NCBI GenBank assembly: GCA_002083395.1
Contig: LWDH01000047.1
Coordinates: forward strand, 42,139 to 106,138
Reading direction: 5' to 3'
Origin: Proteobacteria bacterium SG_bin4
GTDB taxonomy: Bacteria > Pseudomonadota > Gammaproteobacteria > Burkholderiales > Nitrosomonadaceae
Length of the DNA: 64,000 bases
The notes beneath the pieces are model-generated. The model worked only from the letters and a program-made list of their open reading frames with translations, was not told the DNA's origin and made no database searches. A program made the position numbers and the translations under genes. Of this stretch, positions 53,497-63,808 are shown one piece after another. Position 1 is the first letter of the stretch; each line of letters begins with the position of its first letter.

Positions 53497-54165
53497 TCAG
53501 GTATATAACCGATTGCTTTTAATATAGTCGTGCACCTTCTCTGGCAGCAGATAGCGAATACTCTTACCGGCGGAAAGCAATGTTCGTATTTGTGACGCGG
53601 ATATATCCAGCATCGAGGTTTGTGCAGTATAGATGAAACCGCTGGATTGAAGTGCTAAATCAGAAACCTTCGCGGTGCGTCGGGACAAAAATTCGTGCTG
53701 AACGTCGTCAGAAAATTGCTGGGTTTCTGTTAACGAAGCGAAGCCTGGGCGAGCAACAATAATAAAATGACACAAATTGAATAATTCAAGCCATTCAGTC
53801 CATTGGTCAATCTTGATAAAGGCATCAATTCCTAAAATGAAACAAAATGCGGCATCAATCCTTGTTTCATGTTGATATTCACGTAGAGTCTGCACCGTTG
53901 CCGTCACGCCCGTCCGGTTGATTTCACGCGTATCCAATTCGAATCTGGGATTACCCTCGATTGCCAAGCGCACCATTGCCGCCCGATGCTCTCTGGATGC
54001 TGCGGGTGTTTGTCTAAGGCGAGGCAAGCCGGAAGGTACAAAGAAAATTTTCTGGAGACCGATCGTATCGCATAGTTCTTCAGCAATCCGCAAGTGACCG
54101 TAATGGATAGGATCGAATGTTCCGCCATAGATGCCGATTAAAGGCAATTTATTGATAATTGACAC
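53497..54165 (-). CDS. nadD: Nicotinate-nucleotide adenylyltransferase
   Basis: This 222-residue enzyme makes deamido-NAD from nicotinate mononucleotide and ATP. The nucleotide motif GGTFDPIHYGHLR and the ISASQIR segment near the end are intact. It is followed closely by rsfS, an arrangement seen in many bacteria. Its product pool is relevant to the NAD-targeting candidate encoded at 48382. Confidence 0.97.
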   Translation of the reverse strand: MSIINKLPLIGIYGGTFDPIHYGHLRIAEELCDTIGLQKIFFVPSGLPRLRQTPAASREHRAAMVRLAIEGNPRFELDTREINRTGVTATVQTLREYQHETRIDAAFCFILGIDAFIKIDQWTEWLELFNLCHFIIVARPGFASLTETQQFSDDVQHEFLSRRTAKVSDLALQSSGFIYTAQTSMLDISASQIRTLLSAGKSIRYLLPEKVHDYIKSNRLYT

Positions 54166-54192
54166 CTTTCATCTAAACAATGCAAGAACCCA

Positions 54193-55497
54193 TTAAAGTA
54201 AAGCCAGACGCATATCCGTCAGCACCTCCGACAAATGCGTGGTAAACCTTGCTGCGGTGGCGCCATCAATGACACGGTGATCATACGATAGCGATAATGG
54301 CAGCATTAAGCGCGGGATAAACTGATTATCACGAAAAACCGGCTTAATACTGGCTTTCGAAACCCCTAAAATTGCAACCTCCGGTGCGTTGATAATTGGA
54401 GTGAATGCGGTTCCACCAATTCCGCCGAGGCTTGAAATGGTAAAACTGGCGCCTTGCATGTCGGCAGGTTTGATTTTACCTTCACGCGCCTGTGACGATA
54501 ACCGGGTCAATTCTTCCGCAATCGATATGATGCCTTTCTGATCGACATCTTTAATCACCGGCACAACCAAGCCATTGGCGGTATCAACTGCAAAACCAAC
54601 ATGATAATAGTGTTTGATGATCAGATTGAGTTCACCCTCGGCATTTTTATCCAAAGACGCATTAAATTCCGGAAATTTTTTCAGTGGCGCAATCAATGCT
54701 TTCATTAGAAAAGCCAAAAGCGTCAATTTCACAGGATTAGCTTTGGCATTTTCATTCGATTCTTTGCGTAAAGCTTCCAATTCCGTGATATCCGCTTCAT
54801 CAAACTGGGTTACATGAGGAATCATCACCCAATTTCGATGCAAATTCGCGCCGGAAATTTGTTTAATACGCGTCAAAGACTGTATTTCAATGGCGCCAAA
54901 TTTTGCGAAATTAACCTGCGGCCAAGGCAGCAAATCAAGCGCAACTCCATTGCCATTTGACTTGGATTTCGCAAGCTCCGCTTTCACGTACGCTTGTACG
55001 TCTTCCCTGAGTATGCGATGTTTAGGGCCACTGCCCGTTACCCAGTCGAGATTCACGCCAAGTTCCCGTGCAAAACGCCGGATCGACGGACTGGCATGTG
55101 CTTTGGAAGCGACAGGGTAAGTGGTTGTGACCGGCGGTAGCGGTTTGGGAATTTGTTGAGCCACTTCCGGTGGGTTTACAGGTGCGGATAAAGCAGTATC
55201 CGCTTGCCGAGAAACGACCCCCTCCCCGGGTTGGCCAGCAGTCGCTTGCGTACCATCGGTTATCTCGATAGTGAGGATGGCATTCCCTTCGGATACCTTG
55301 TCACCGGCTTTGACAAAAATTTCCTGAATCACACCCGCATGAGGAGAAGGAATCTCGATGGTGGCTTTGTCAGATTCCAACGTTACCAGCGAATCTTCCA
55401 TATTGACGGTATCGCCAGGCTTTACCAGGATGTCGATGATAGGCACATCTTTAAAATCGCCAATATCAGGAATTAAGACTTTTTTTATTTCCGCCAC
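54193..55497 (-). CDS. aceF: Pyruvate dehydrogenase E2, dihydrolipoamide acetyltransferase
   Basis: The 434-residue protein has one lipoyl domain (LVTLESDKATIEIP, lipoyl lysine in DKA), a proline/alanine linker, a peripheral-subunit-binding domain (ASPSIRRFARELGVNLDWV) and the catalytic domain ending with SYDHRVIDGATAARF. E. coli AceF has three lipoyl domains; a single one is common in other bacteria. aceE lies directly upstream; the E3 gene lpd is not in this window. Confidence 0.97.
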   Translation of the reverse strand: MAEIKKVLIPDIGDFKDVPIIDILVKPGDTVNMEDSLVTLESDKATIEIPSPHAGVIQEIFVKAGDKVSEGNAILTIEITDGTQATAGQPGEGVVSRQADTALSAPVNPPEVAQQIPKPLPPVTTTYPVASKAHASPSIRRFARELGVNLDWVTGSGPKHRILREDVQAYVKAELAKSKSNGNGVALDLLPWPQVNFAKFGAIEIQSLTRIKQISGANLHRNWVMIPHVTQFDEADITELEALRKESNENAKANPVKLTLLAFLMKALIAPLKKFPEFNASLDKNAEGELNLIIKHYYHVGFAVDTANGLVVPVIKDVDQKGIISIAEELTRLSSQAREGKIKPADMQGASFTISSLGGIGGTAFTPIINAPEVAILGVSKASIKPVFRDNQFIPRLMLPLSLSYDHRVIDGATAARFTTHLSEVLTDMRLALL

Positions 55498-55581
55498 AGG
55501 CTATCCTTGAAATACGCGTCTAAAACTAAGATCATCGTGAATTTGATGAAGAAACGCTATTCTTTTGCGTTTTTCATATCG

Positions 55582-58242
55582 TCAGCTAATCACCGGATCA
55601 GGTTTTTCCGGATCAATGCCATATTTTTGTATCGCATCGGCCACTTGCTGCCGGGAGATTTTTCCTTCTTCTGCAAGCACCTTGAGGGTTGCCACGGTAA
55701 TATAGAATCGATCCACTTCAAAAAAATGCCGCAATTTTTGCCGTGTATCCGAACGCCCGAAACCATCCGTACCCAGTACGCGATATTTTCCCGGCACAAA
55801 TTCCCGGATCTGATCCGCGTATATTTTCATAAAATCCGACGCCGCAATGACGGGACCGGGACGTCCGTTCAAGCAATTTTCCACGTGCGATAACCGTTCA
55901 GGTTGCGTTGGATGGAGCATATTCCATCGTGCCACGCTTAAAGCCTCACGTCGCAACTCATTGAAGCTGGTAACACTCCAGATATCGGCATTGACCTGGT
56001 GTTCCGACTGGAGAATTTCACCGGCTGCGATGACTTCCCGCAAAATGGTACCGGCACCGAGCAATTGCACGCGGGAATTGCTATCATCTCTATCGCCTTC
56101 CCTGAACAAATACATCCCTTTCAGAATGTCTTTCTCAGCACCACTTGGCATGGCAGGATGCGAGTAATTCTCATTCATGACGGTAATGTAATAATAAATA
56201 TCTTGCTGTTCTTGATACATTCGCCGTAAACCGTCTTGAACAATGACCGCCAATTCATAAGCGAATGCCGGGTCGTAGGATACGCAATTCGGAATGGTCG
56301 AGGCGACGACGTGACTGTGACCATCTTCATGTTGCAATCCTTCGCCATTCAATGTCGTACGTCCTGCCGTTCCGCCGATCAGAAAACCGCGGCAGCGCAT
56401 ATCGCCAGCCGCCCAAGCCAGGTCACCGATGCGTTGGAACCCGAACATCGAATAAAAAATGAAAAAAGGAATCATCTGAATACCATGCGTGCTATACGAT
56501 GTCGCCGCAGCTATCCAGGAAGACATGGCACCGGCCTCGCAGATTCCTTCTTGCAAAATCTGTCCATGCTTGTCCTCTTTGTAATACATCAACTGATCCG
56601 CATCTTGCGGCGTATATAACTGCCCTACCGAAGACCAGATACCCAGTTGCCGGAACATTCCTTCCATTCCGAAAGTACGCGACTCATCCGCGACGATGGG
56701 AACAATATGCTTACCAATTTGCTTATCCTTAACCAGGATATTCAGAATCCTCACATACGCCATGGTCGTCGAGGATTCATGGCCTTCGCCGCTGGCTTTG
56801 AGTAGCGACTCAAATGCCGATAACGGCGGCACTTGCAGCGAGGGTGCTGATGTTTTGCGCCGATGAAAACTTCCGCCCAGCGCATTCCGGCGTTCTTGCA
56901 TATACTTAAATTCGGGAGAATCCTTGGCAAAAGTCAGATAGGGTATCTCGTCGATCTGGTCGTCCGGTATATCCAAGCCGAAGCGATTCCTAAACGCTTT
57001 GAGCGAGGTTGTTCCCATTTTTTTCTGCTGATGGGTAATGTTCTGGGCTTCACCCGCTTCCCCCATGCCATATCCCTTGATCGTTTTAGCTAATATTACG
57101 GTTGGCTGACCCGTGTGTTTGGCAGCCGCTGCATAGGCCGCATAAACTTTATAGGGATCATGTCCGCCACGATTAAGCCGCCAGATATCATCGTCCGACA
57201 TATTGGCAACCATTTCCAGCAGCTCAGGGTATTTGCCAAAAAAGTGCTCGCGCACATAAGCGCCATCCCGGGCTTTAAAGTTTTGGTATTCGCCATCGAC
57301 GCATTCCATCATGCGTTTTTGCAGCAAACCCTTGGTGTCTTTCGCCAACAATGGATCCCAATAAGATCCCCAAATCACTTTGATGACATTCCAACCCGCG
57401 CCACGAAATGCGCCTTCCAATTCCTGAATGATTTTGCTGTTACCACGGACAGGACCATCCAATCGCTGCAGATTACAATTGACAACAAAAATCAGGTTAT
57501 CGAGATTTTCCCGCGAAGCCAGAGGAATAGCACCGAGCGATTCGGGTTCGTCCATTTCGCCATCGCCCATAAAAGCCCAGACCTTGCGTTTGGTACGATT
57601 GATCAATCCCCGGCTGTCGAGATACTTCATAAACCGGGCTTGATAAATCGCCATCAAAGGGCCCAATCCCATTGAAACTGTCGGGAATTGCCAGAATGTC
57701 GGCATTAACCATGGGTGAGGATACGACGATAGTCCATTACCGCCGGCTTCCTGGCGGAAATTATCCAGTTGCGCCTGGCTGAGTTCACCCGCCAGAAATG
57801 CATAGGCATAAACCCCTGGTGAGGAATGCCCTTGCACGTAAACCAAGTCACCGCCATGGGCCTCGGATGGCGCGTGCCAGAAATGATTGTAACCGACATC
57901 ATATAATGTAGCGGCCGATGCAAAGCTGGCAATATGACCGCCTACGTTTGTTTTTTTGTTAGCGCGCAATACCATCGCCATCGCATTCCAACGCACGTAC
58001 GAGCGGATGCGATGTTCAATGGCGTTATTGCCCGGTGAGCGTTCTTCTTTTCCGGTCGGAATCGTATTGATATAAGCGGTGGTAGCGCTATAAGGCAAAT
58101 AAGCGCCGGAACGGCGGGCTTTCTCGATCAATTTTTCCAGCAAAAAATGAGCGCGTTCGCCACCCGCATGAGTAATCACCGAATCCAGCGCATCCAGCCA
58201 TTCCTGAGTTTCTTGCGGGTCAATGTCCGGGTTCAATTCCAT
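55582..58242 (-). CDS. aceE: Pyruvate dehydrogenase E1, homodimeric type
   Basis: This 886-residue thiamine diphosphate enzyme decarboxylates pyruvate and acetylates the lipoyl groups of AceF. It has the homodimeric E1 start DPQETQEWLDALDSVI, the ThDP motif GDGEMDEPES...NLDNLIFVVNCN, and GTDGFGRSD near the C-terminus. It precedes aceF by 84 bp, and folD lies 23 bp upstream. Confidence 0.98.
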   Translation of the reverse strand: MELNPDIDPQETQEWLDALDSVITHAGGERAHFLLEKLIEKARRSGAYLPYSATTAYINTIPTGKEERSPGNNAIEHRIRSYVRWNAMAMVLRANKKTNVGGHIASFASAATLYDVGYNHFWHAPSEAHGGDLVYVQGHSSPGVYAYAFLAGELSQAQLDNFRQEAGGNGLSSYPHPWLMPTFWQFPTVSMGLGPLMAIYQARFMKYLDSRGLINRTKRKVWAFMGDGEMDEPESLGAIPLASRENLDNLIFVVNCNLQRLDGPVRGNSKIIQELEGAFRGAGWNVIKVIWGSYWDPLLAKDTKGLLQKRMMECVDGEYQNFKARDGAYVREHFFGKYPELLEMVANMSDDDIWRLNRGGHDPYKVYAAYAAAAKHTGQPTVILAKTIKGYGMGEAGEAQNITHQQKKMGTTSLKAFRNRFGLDIPDDQIDEIPYLTFAKDSPEFKYMQERRNALGGSFHRRKTSAPSLQVPPLSAFESLLKASGEGHESSTTMAYVRILNILVKDKQIGKHIVPIVADESRTFGMEGMFRQLGIWSSVGQLYTPQDADQLMYYKEDKHGQILQEGICEAGAMSSWIAAATSYSTHGIQMIPFFIFYSMFGFQRIGDLAWAAGDMRCRGFLIGGTAGRTTLNGEGLQHEDGHSHVVASTIPNCVSYDPAFAYELAVIVQDGLRRMYQEQQDIYYYITVMNENYSHPAMPSGAEKDILKGMYLFREGDRDDSNSRVQLLGAGTILREVIAAGEILQSEHQVNADIWSVTSFNELRREALSVARWNMLHPTQPERLSHVENCLNGRPGPVIAASDFMKIYADQIREFVPGKYRVLGTDGFGRSDTRQKLRHFFEVDRFYITVATLKVLAEEGKISRQQVADAIQKYGIDPEKPDPVIS

Positions 58243-58265
58243 AATCAGGTATTATATTTGAAAGG

Positions 58266-59141
58266 TTATTTCGAATAGCTCACCCTAACGCCGGCCTGAG
58301 CACGTTCTGCTGCTAATATTGTATTGCAAAGCAACATGGTAATTGTCATGGGCCCTACACCACCTGGCACCGGCGATAAATAACCGGCCGTGCCGCTGAC
58401 AGACTCGAAATCAACGTCACCGCATAGCTTCCCATCGGCCAATCGATTGATACCGACATCGATTACGACTGCGCCGGGCTTTACCATCCCGGCTGTGATT
58501 AGTCGAGGCTTCCCGATTGCAACAACCAAAATATCCGCATTCCTAGTAAATTGGGAAAGATCGCGGGTTTTAGACGAGCAAATAGTAACAGTAGCGCCTT
58601 GCTCTAACAGCATCATTGCCATGGGCTTACCGACGATATTACTGCGCCCGACGACCACTGCATGCTGCCCTTCAACATTAATTAAATGTCGTTGCAGCAT
58701 TACCATCACACCATACGGCGTGCAGGGGGAGAAGATAGTATTACCGGTTACTAAAGCACCGACATTATAGAAATGAAAACCATCCACATCTTTTTCAATC
58801 GCGATCGAAGTGATTATCCGATTATTTTCAAAGTGCGCTGGTAATGGTAGTTGGACTAAAATTCCATGAATATGGGGGTTATTGTTCAATGCTTGAATGC
58901 AAGTCAAAACCTCATCTTGATCCGCATTCTCCGGAAAGCTATGCACTTCGGAGTAAATGCCAATATCACTGCAAGCTTTGACTTTATTTCTCACATAAAT
59001 GGCAGAAGCCGGATTATCACCGACAATAATGACAGCCAACCCGGGTTTAATACCTGACTGAATCAATTTTTCAGCCCGCACCCGCCATTCTGCCCGAACT
59101 GACTCGGCTATCTTCTTGCCATCAATTATCTGCGTGCTCAT
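58266..59141 (-). CDS. folD: Methylenetetrahydrofolate dehydrogenase/cyclohydrolase
   Basis: This 291-residue bifunctional enzyme interconverts 5,10-methylene- and 10-formyl-tetrahydrofolate. The catalytic lysine in YVRNKVKAC, the PLP-like QLPLPAHFE and VVVGRSNIVGKPMA and PGGVGPMT motifs are intact. It supplies one-carbon units and lies near metF, which uses the same substrate. Confidence 0.98.
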   Translation of the reverse strand: MSTQIIDGKKIAESVRAEWRVRAEKLIQSGIKPGLAVIIVGDNPASAIYVRNKVKACSDIGIYSEVHSFPENADQDEVLTCIQALNNNPHIHGILVQLPLPAHFENNRIITSIAIEKDVDGFHFYNVGALVTGNTIFSPCTPYGVMVMLQRHLINVEGQHAVVVGRSNIVGKPMAMMLLEQGATVTICSSKTRDLSQFTRNADILVVAIGKPRLITAGMVKPGAVVIDVGINRLADGKLCGDVDFESVSGTAGYLSPVPGGVGPMTITMLLCNTILAAERAQAGVRVSYSK

Positions 59142-59228
59142 TTATAAGAAAATAACCATTGTTTGCAGTTTATTAAGCGCCTTTCTGTCAATTATCAATC
59201 ATGAAACTTCCGAATGGCTGCCAGGAAA

Positions 59229-59918
59229 CTAGCCTGCCTGTTTAGCTTTTTTCAATTTATTGTGATAGATAAAAACACCGATCAAGAATACCGGAATTAC
59301 AAAAATCGCGGCTGAAATGAGTCCTGCAGCAAGAATAGCTATCGCACTATTTCCTGGCATGAATAATGTAATAAACCAAATCACCACAAAAGCGATACCT
59401 AACCCGCCATATAACATAATTTTTTTACCGCGATCATACAAACGCCAAAACGCGCCCGATACTTGTAAATCATCAATATAATGATCAAAAACCTCAGCAA
59501 GGCTATTATCATCCGGCTCAGATTCATAACCGATAGCTACCGCAAGCGCATCGTGATCATCTTCAAGTTTCGACATTTTTCTCAGAAATTCAGTTCTCTT
59601 GATAGCTTTCTGCTTTTGCAATTTATCTTGCATCATCATGGTTTGCAGCGCTGTGAATGCCAATTCGCGCGGATCCTCAACATTGCCTAAATTCTCGGCA
59701 AATTTCCACATAACTCCGAACAAGTAGAGCTGAAGGGTCAAGTCACGGAATTCCGGTGCGAAATCATAGTTTTTACTTTTTATTTTATCGAGTTGCGTGT
59801 CTTTGATTTCTCGGGCATGCAAAATACATGCATCCATCGGTGACATATCAGGAATTACGGTTTCCACAGTTGGTGTTTCTGCCGCCAAAGAATCGTCTGT
59901 TGTTTTTTTGTCTGTCAT
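59229..59918 (-). CDS. Unknown membrane protein with two C-terminal helices
   Basis: This protein of 229 residues has a hydrophilic N-terminus, a charged helical middle with a short coiled coil (MMMQDKLQKQKAIKR), and two membrane helices at about 169-189 and 194-217, ending with a basic tail. Both ends should face the cytoplasm. No catalytic motif or known family is recognised. It lies between metF (164 bp upstream) and folD (87 bp downstream) on the same strand, so it may be carried on the same transcript, but a link to one-carbon metabolism is not shown. Confidence 0.7.
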   Translation of the reverse strand: MTDKKTTDDSLAAETPTVETVIPDMSPMDACILHAREIKDTQLDKIKSKNYDFAPEFRDLTLQLYLFGVMWKFAENLGNVEDPRELAFTALQTMMMQDKLQKQKAIKRTEFLRKMSKLEDDHDALAVAIGYESEPDDNSLAEVFDHYIDDLQVSGAFWRLYDRGKKIMLYGGLGIAFVVIWFITLFMPGNSAIAILAAGLISAAIFVIPVFLIGVFIYHNKLKKAKQAG

Positions 59919-60082
59919 ATCGAAGCCTCATGCATTCAAATTTCACTTTCACAAAGATGGCATGCATTATATCCGACTCAGATAATCAGGAAAAAAATCA
60001 TTTCAGATTCATGCCACGATTTTCATCGACTCGATTGAAGCAAACTTCGAATCAATGCAACGGAATCGTGCGGTTGATGATG

Positions 60083-60943
60083 CTAAAGCGCCCGGCTTGA
60101 AAGTTGCAGTCGCTGCCAGATGATGGAAGTGAGATCAGCAGAGTTTAGAGTATAGAAATGCAGGCCAGGCGCACCTGCATTAAGTAATCTATCACAAAGA
60201 TCGGTCACAATATCGAGTCCAAATGCCTGAATGGATTCGCTGTCATCGCCATACCCTTCGAGTTTTTTTCGAACCCATCGAGGGATCTCAGCACCGCATG
60301 AATCCGAAAATCTAACGAGTTGCGAGAATTTATTAATGGGCATTATTCCTGGAACTATGGGTACATTCACACCTACCGCTTCACAAGATTCCACAAAATG
60401 ATAATATGCGTCCGCATTATAAAAGTATTGTGTAATCGCCGAATTAGCGCCATTTTCGATTTTCCGCTTAAAATTCTCGAAATCGAATTGCGCGGAACGC
60501 GCTTGCGGATGATATTCCGGATAAGCTGCCACATCGATATGAAATGCGGAACCAAATTCTTCCCGGATAAAAGCAACCAGTTCACTGGCATATCGAAATT
60601 CTCCCGGTTGTGCCATGCCGGAAGGTAAATCACCGCGTAGGGCAACAATTTGCCGTATCCCTGCTTGGTAGTATCTATCTAAGATGGAATGGATATTTTG
60701 GCGTGTCGATCCGATACAGGACAAATGGGGTGCAACGTTATGGCCTTCGGCATGAATTTCCAGCACCGTTTCCAGTGTTCTTTCCCTGGTTGAACCTCCC
60801 GCACCAAAAGTTACTGAAAAAAATTTCGGCTTAAGCCTTGCCAATTGCTGCCGGGTTAATCGTAATTTTTCTATCCCTTGGGGAGTTTGGGGGGGGAAAA
60901 GCTCAAAACTGAACGCAGGAGCGAATTTTTTCTGTGATTCCAT
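60083..60943 (-). CDS. metF: Methylenetetrahydrofolate reductase
   Basis: This 286-residue flavoenzyme reduces methylenetetrahydrofolate to methyltetrahydrofolate for methionine synthesis. FSFELFPPQTPQG with the catalytic glutamate, VTFGAGGSTR, ALRGD and the QYFYNADAY region are typical. It follows ahcY by 127 bp and is likely under the same SAH riboswitch when transcription reads through. Confidence 0.97.
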   Translation of the reverse strand: MESQKKFAPAFSFELFPPQTPQGIEKLRLTRQQLARLKPKFFSVTFGAGGSTRERTLETVLEIHAEGHNVAPHLSCIGSTRQNIHSILDRYYQAGIRQIVALRGDLPSGMAQPGEFRYASELVAFIREEFGSAFHIDVAAYPEYHPQARSAQFDFENFKRKIENGANSAITQYFYNADAYYHFVESCEAVGVNVPIVPGIMPINKFSQLVRFSDSCGAEIPRWVRKKLEGYGDDSESIQAFGLDIVTDLCDRLLNAGAPGLHFYTLNSADLTSIIWQRLQLSSRAL

Positions 60944-61070
60944 TTAGAGGCTTAGCTAAAATTGAACGTCATCAATGATTATGCAATTACCTAACATGTA
61001 ATTCTAATCATTAAGATGCGAGAATTAATCAAATCAAATCCGATCAATTAATTCCCGCCATATTTAATGA

Positions 61071-62510
61071 TTAATAACGATACATTTCAGGTTTATAAGG
61101 ACCTTCCTTGTTCAATCCCAGATATTTAACCTGTTCATCGGTTAACTCTGTCAGTTTTACACCAAGCTTTCCGACATGCAATCTTGCAACTTTTTCATCC
61201 AAATGTTTTGGCAATACATAAACATTCTTCTGATAATTTGCGCCATGCTGCCACAATTCGAGTTGCGCCAATACTTGGTTGGTGAATGAGCTGGACATCA
61301 CAAAAGACGGATGTCCTGTGGCACAACCCAGATTCACTAACCTGCCTTGCGCGAGCACGATAATACGGCGGCCGGTCGGAAATATAACGTGATCAACCTG
61401 CGGTTTAATATTTTCCCACGTATATTTTTGCACCGAAGCAATATCAATTTCCGAATCAAAGTGACCGATGTTGCAAACAATTGCTTGGTCTTTCATTTGC
61501 AGCATATGATCGTGCGTGATTACTCGAACATTGCCAGTTGCAGTTACAAAAATATCCGCTTGGCTGCAGGCGTCGTCCATTGTTACTACACGATAGCCTT
61601 CCATCGCTGCTTGTAGTGCGCAAATCGGATCAATCTCGGTAATCCAGACAGTAGCACCCAAACCCCGTAGCGACTGCGCGCAGCCTTTACCGACATCACC
61701 ATAGCCACAAACTACTGCAATCTTTCCAGCGATCATAACGTCTGTTGCACGTTTAATACCATCCACCAGCGATTCCCTGCAGCCATAAAGATTATCAAAT
61801 TTCGATTTTGTGACAGAATCATTGACGTTAATGGCTGGAAACGGAAGTTCTCCGCTCTTTTGCATTTCATACAATCGATGCACACCGGTTGTAGTTTCTT
61901 CTGTCACACCGCGAATCCGTGCAAGATTTTTTGAGTACCAATCAGGATTGGTAGCTAATTTAGCTTTGATTGCTGCAAACAATGCAGATTCTTCTTCATT
62001 ACTTGGATTAGCGATAACAGCCGGGTTTTTCTCAGCTTTGGTACCTAGAATTAGTAGTAACGTGGCATCGCCACCATCATCCAGAATCATATTAGCGCCG
62101 CTTGGTTGGCCGTCAACGGTCCACTCAAAAATTTTGTGCGCATACTCCCAATAATCTTGCAAAGACTCGCCTTTATAGGCAAATACTGGAATATTTTTTG
62201 CCGCAATGGCAGCTGCAGCATGATCCTGTGTTGAGAAAATATTGCATGACGCCCAACGCACTTCCGCACCCAGAGCCACTAAAGTTTCAATAAGCACGGC
62301 TGTTTGAATCGTCATATGCAATGAGCCCGCGATTCGAGCTCCCGCTAACGGTTTCTGGTTTGCGTATTCTTTACGCAATGCCATTAATCCCGGCATTTCC
62401 GTTTCGGCAATCGCAATCTCCTTCCTTCCCCATTCCGCTAGGGAAATATCCGCTACTTTAAAGTCGTTAAAAAAACCGCCATTTGAATTTGGCACAGCGT
62501 TCATAGTCAT
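61071..62510 (-). CDS. ahcY: Adenosylhomocysteinase
   Basis: This 479-residue enzyme hydrolyses S-adenosylhomocysteine to adenosine and homocysteine. The NAD-binding GYGDVGKGCAQSLRG, the substrate segments around NVNDSVTKSKFDN, and the C-terminal KPEMYRY are in place. An AGGAGA site lies just before the ATG, right after an SAH riboswitch that should raise expression when SAH builds up. Confidence 0.98.
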   Translation of the reverse strand: MTMNAVPNSNGGFFNDFKVADISLAEWGRKEIAIAETEMPGLMALRKEYANQKPLAGARIAGSLHMTIQTAVLIETLVALGAEVRWASCNIFSTQDHAAAAIAAKNIPVFAYKGESLQDYWEYAHKIFEWTVDGQPSGANMILDDGGDATLLLILGTKAEKNPAVIANPSNEEESALFAAIKAKLATNPDWYSKNLARIRGVTEETTTGVHRLYEMQKSGELPFPAINVNDSVTKSKFDNLYGCRESLVDGIKRATDVMIAGKIAVVCGYGDVGKGCAQSLRGLGATVWITEIDPICALQAAMEGYRVVTMDDACSQADIFVTATGNVRVITHDHMLQMKDQAIVCNIGHFDSEIDIASVQKYTWENIKPQVDHVIFPTGRRIIVLAQGRLVNLGCATGHPSFVMSSSFTNQVLAQLELWQHGANYQKNVYVLPKHLDEKVARLHVGKLGVKLTELTDEQVKYLGLNKEGPYKPEMYRY

Positions 62511-62525
62511 CTCCTAAAAATATGA

Positions 62526-62602
62526 ACGAGCGCAGTTGTGATTTACCCCATCTATGCTGAGCCTCACGGAAAAAACCGTTGCAGCGCTCCTCAGCATAGA
62601 GG
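62526..62602 (-). ncRNA. SAH riboswitch upstream of ahcY
   Basis: Read on the minus strand the region gives CTGAGGAGCGCTGCAACGG, a short T-rich loop, CCGTGAGGCTCAG, then GGGTAAA and CAACTGCGCTC. This matches the conserved core of the SAH (ahcY) riboswitch: the P1 stem (CTATGCTGAG with CTCAGCATAG), the GCGCTGCAACGG/CCGT hairpin and the pseudoknot between GAGCGC and GCGCTC. It lies between metK and ahcY, 9 nt before the ahcY ribosome site. SAH binding is known to switch the class on. Confidence 0.96.
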
Positions 62603-62644
62603 AAATGATAAGATCGATGGTTGACGGCACTTATCGGGGAAAGT

Positions 62645-63808
62645 TTAAAGCCCGGCATCGGCACGCAATTGCGCCGCTTTATCGGTAGCCTCCCAAGTAA
62701 AATCAGGAAGTTCACGGCCAAAATGGCCGTATGCCGCAGTCTGAGAATAAATAGGACGCAATAAGTTCAGCGCATGAATAATGCCCCGAGGACGCAAATC
62801 GAAATGTTTCTCGATTAATTGAACAATTTTGTCGTCAGCGATCTTGCCTGTTCCGAATGTATTGACCATCAAGGAAACCGGTCTCGCAACGCCGATTGCG
62901 TAAGCAACCTGCACTTCGCATTTACTCGCAATACCTGCGGCCACAATATTTTTAGCAACATAGCGGCCTGCATAAGTCGCGGAACGATCAACTTTGGATG
63001 GATCTTTTCCTGAAAAAGCACCTCCGCCATGGTGCGCTGCTCCGCCGTAGCTATCAACAATGATTTTACGCCCAGTTAAGCCGCAATCCCCCATCGGGCC
63101 TCCGACAACAAAACGCCCTGTAGGATTTACCAGATATTTAATCTGATTGCTAATCATATTAGCAGGCAGTATTGGCTTAATAATTTCTTCAATTACTGCT
63201 TCTGATAATGCCTGATGTGAAATATCAGGATCATGTTGTGTTGAAATTACAACCGTTTCTATATTTTTTGGCTTGCCATTTTCGTAACGCACCGAAACCT
63301 GTGATTTTGCATCAGGGCGTAACCAAGGTAGTTGACCTTTTTTCCTGAGTTCTGCTTGGCGTTCCACCAATCGGTGCGCATAAAAAATAGGCATCGGCAT
63401 CAACTGCGGCGTTTCATCGCAAGCATAGCCAAACATAAGCCCTTGATCCCCGGCGCCTTGATCCATTTCTTCTTCTTTGGTTCGATTGACCCCTTGTGCA
63501 ATATCCGGCGACTGCTTATTAAAAGCTGTTAATACCGCGCATGTCGTCGAATCAAAACCGATATTCGAACTGGTATAACCGATACGCTTCACTGTTTCAC
63601 GGGCAATGATATTGTAATCGACCGACGCATGCGTCGTAATTTCCCCGGATAGTACAATTAATCCAGTACTGCACAAAGTCTCACAAGCAACCCTGGCATT
63701 TGCATCCTGACTTAAAATTGCATCAAGAACCGCGTCGGAAATTTGATCAGCCACTTTATCGGGATGGCCTTCTGAAACAGATTCGGAAGTAAAGAGATAG
63801 TTATTCAT
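62645..63808 (-). CDS. metK: S-adenosylmethionine synthetase
   Basis: This 387-residue enzyme forms SAM from methionine and ATP. GHPDKVADQISDAVLDA, GAGDQGLMFGYA and the phosphate loop GGGAFSGKDPSKVDRS are intact. It lies upstream of ahcY and metF, so the three methyl-cycle genes are grouped on the minus strand. Confidence 0.98.
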   Translation of the reverse strand: MNNYLFTSESVSEGHPDKVADQISDAVLDAILSQDANARVACETLCSTGLIVLSGEITTHASVDYNIIARETVKRIGYTSSNIGFDSTTCAVLTAFNKQSPDIAQGVNRTKEEEMDQGAGDQGLMFGYACDETPQLMPMPIFYAHRLVERQAELRKKGQLPWLRPDAKSQVSVRYENGKPKNIETVVISTQHDPDISHQALSEAVIEEIIKPILPANMISNQIKYLVNPTGRFVVGGPMGDCGLTGRKIIVDSYGGAAHHGGGAFSGKDPSKVDRSATYAGRYVAKNIVAAGIASKCEVQVAYAIGVARPVSLMVNTFGTGKIADDKIVQLIEKHFDLRPRGIIHALNLLRPIYSQTAAYGHFGRELPDFTWEATDKAAQLRADAGL

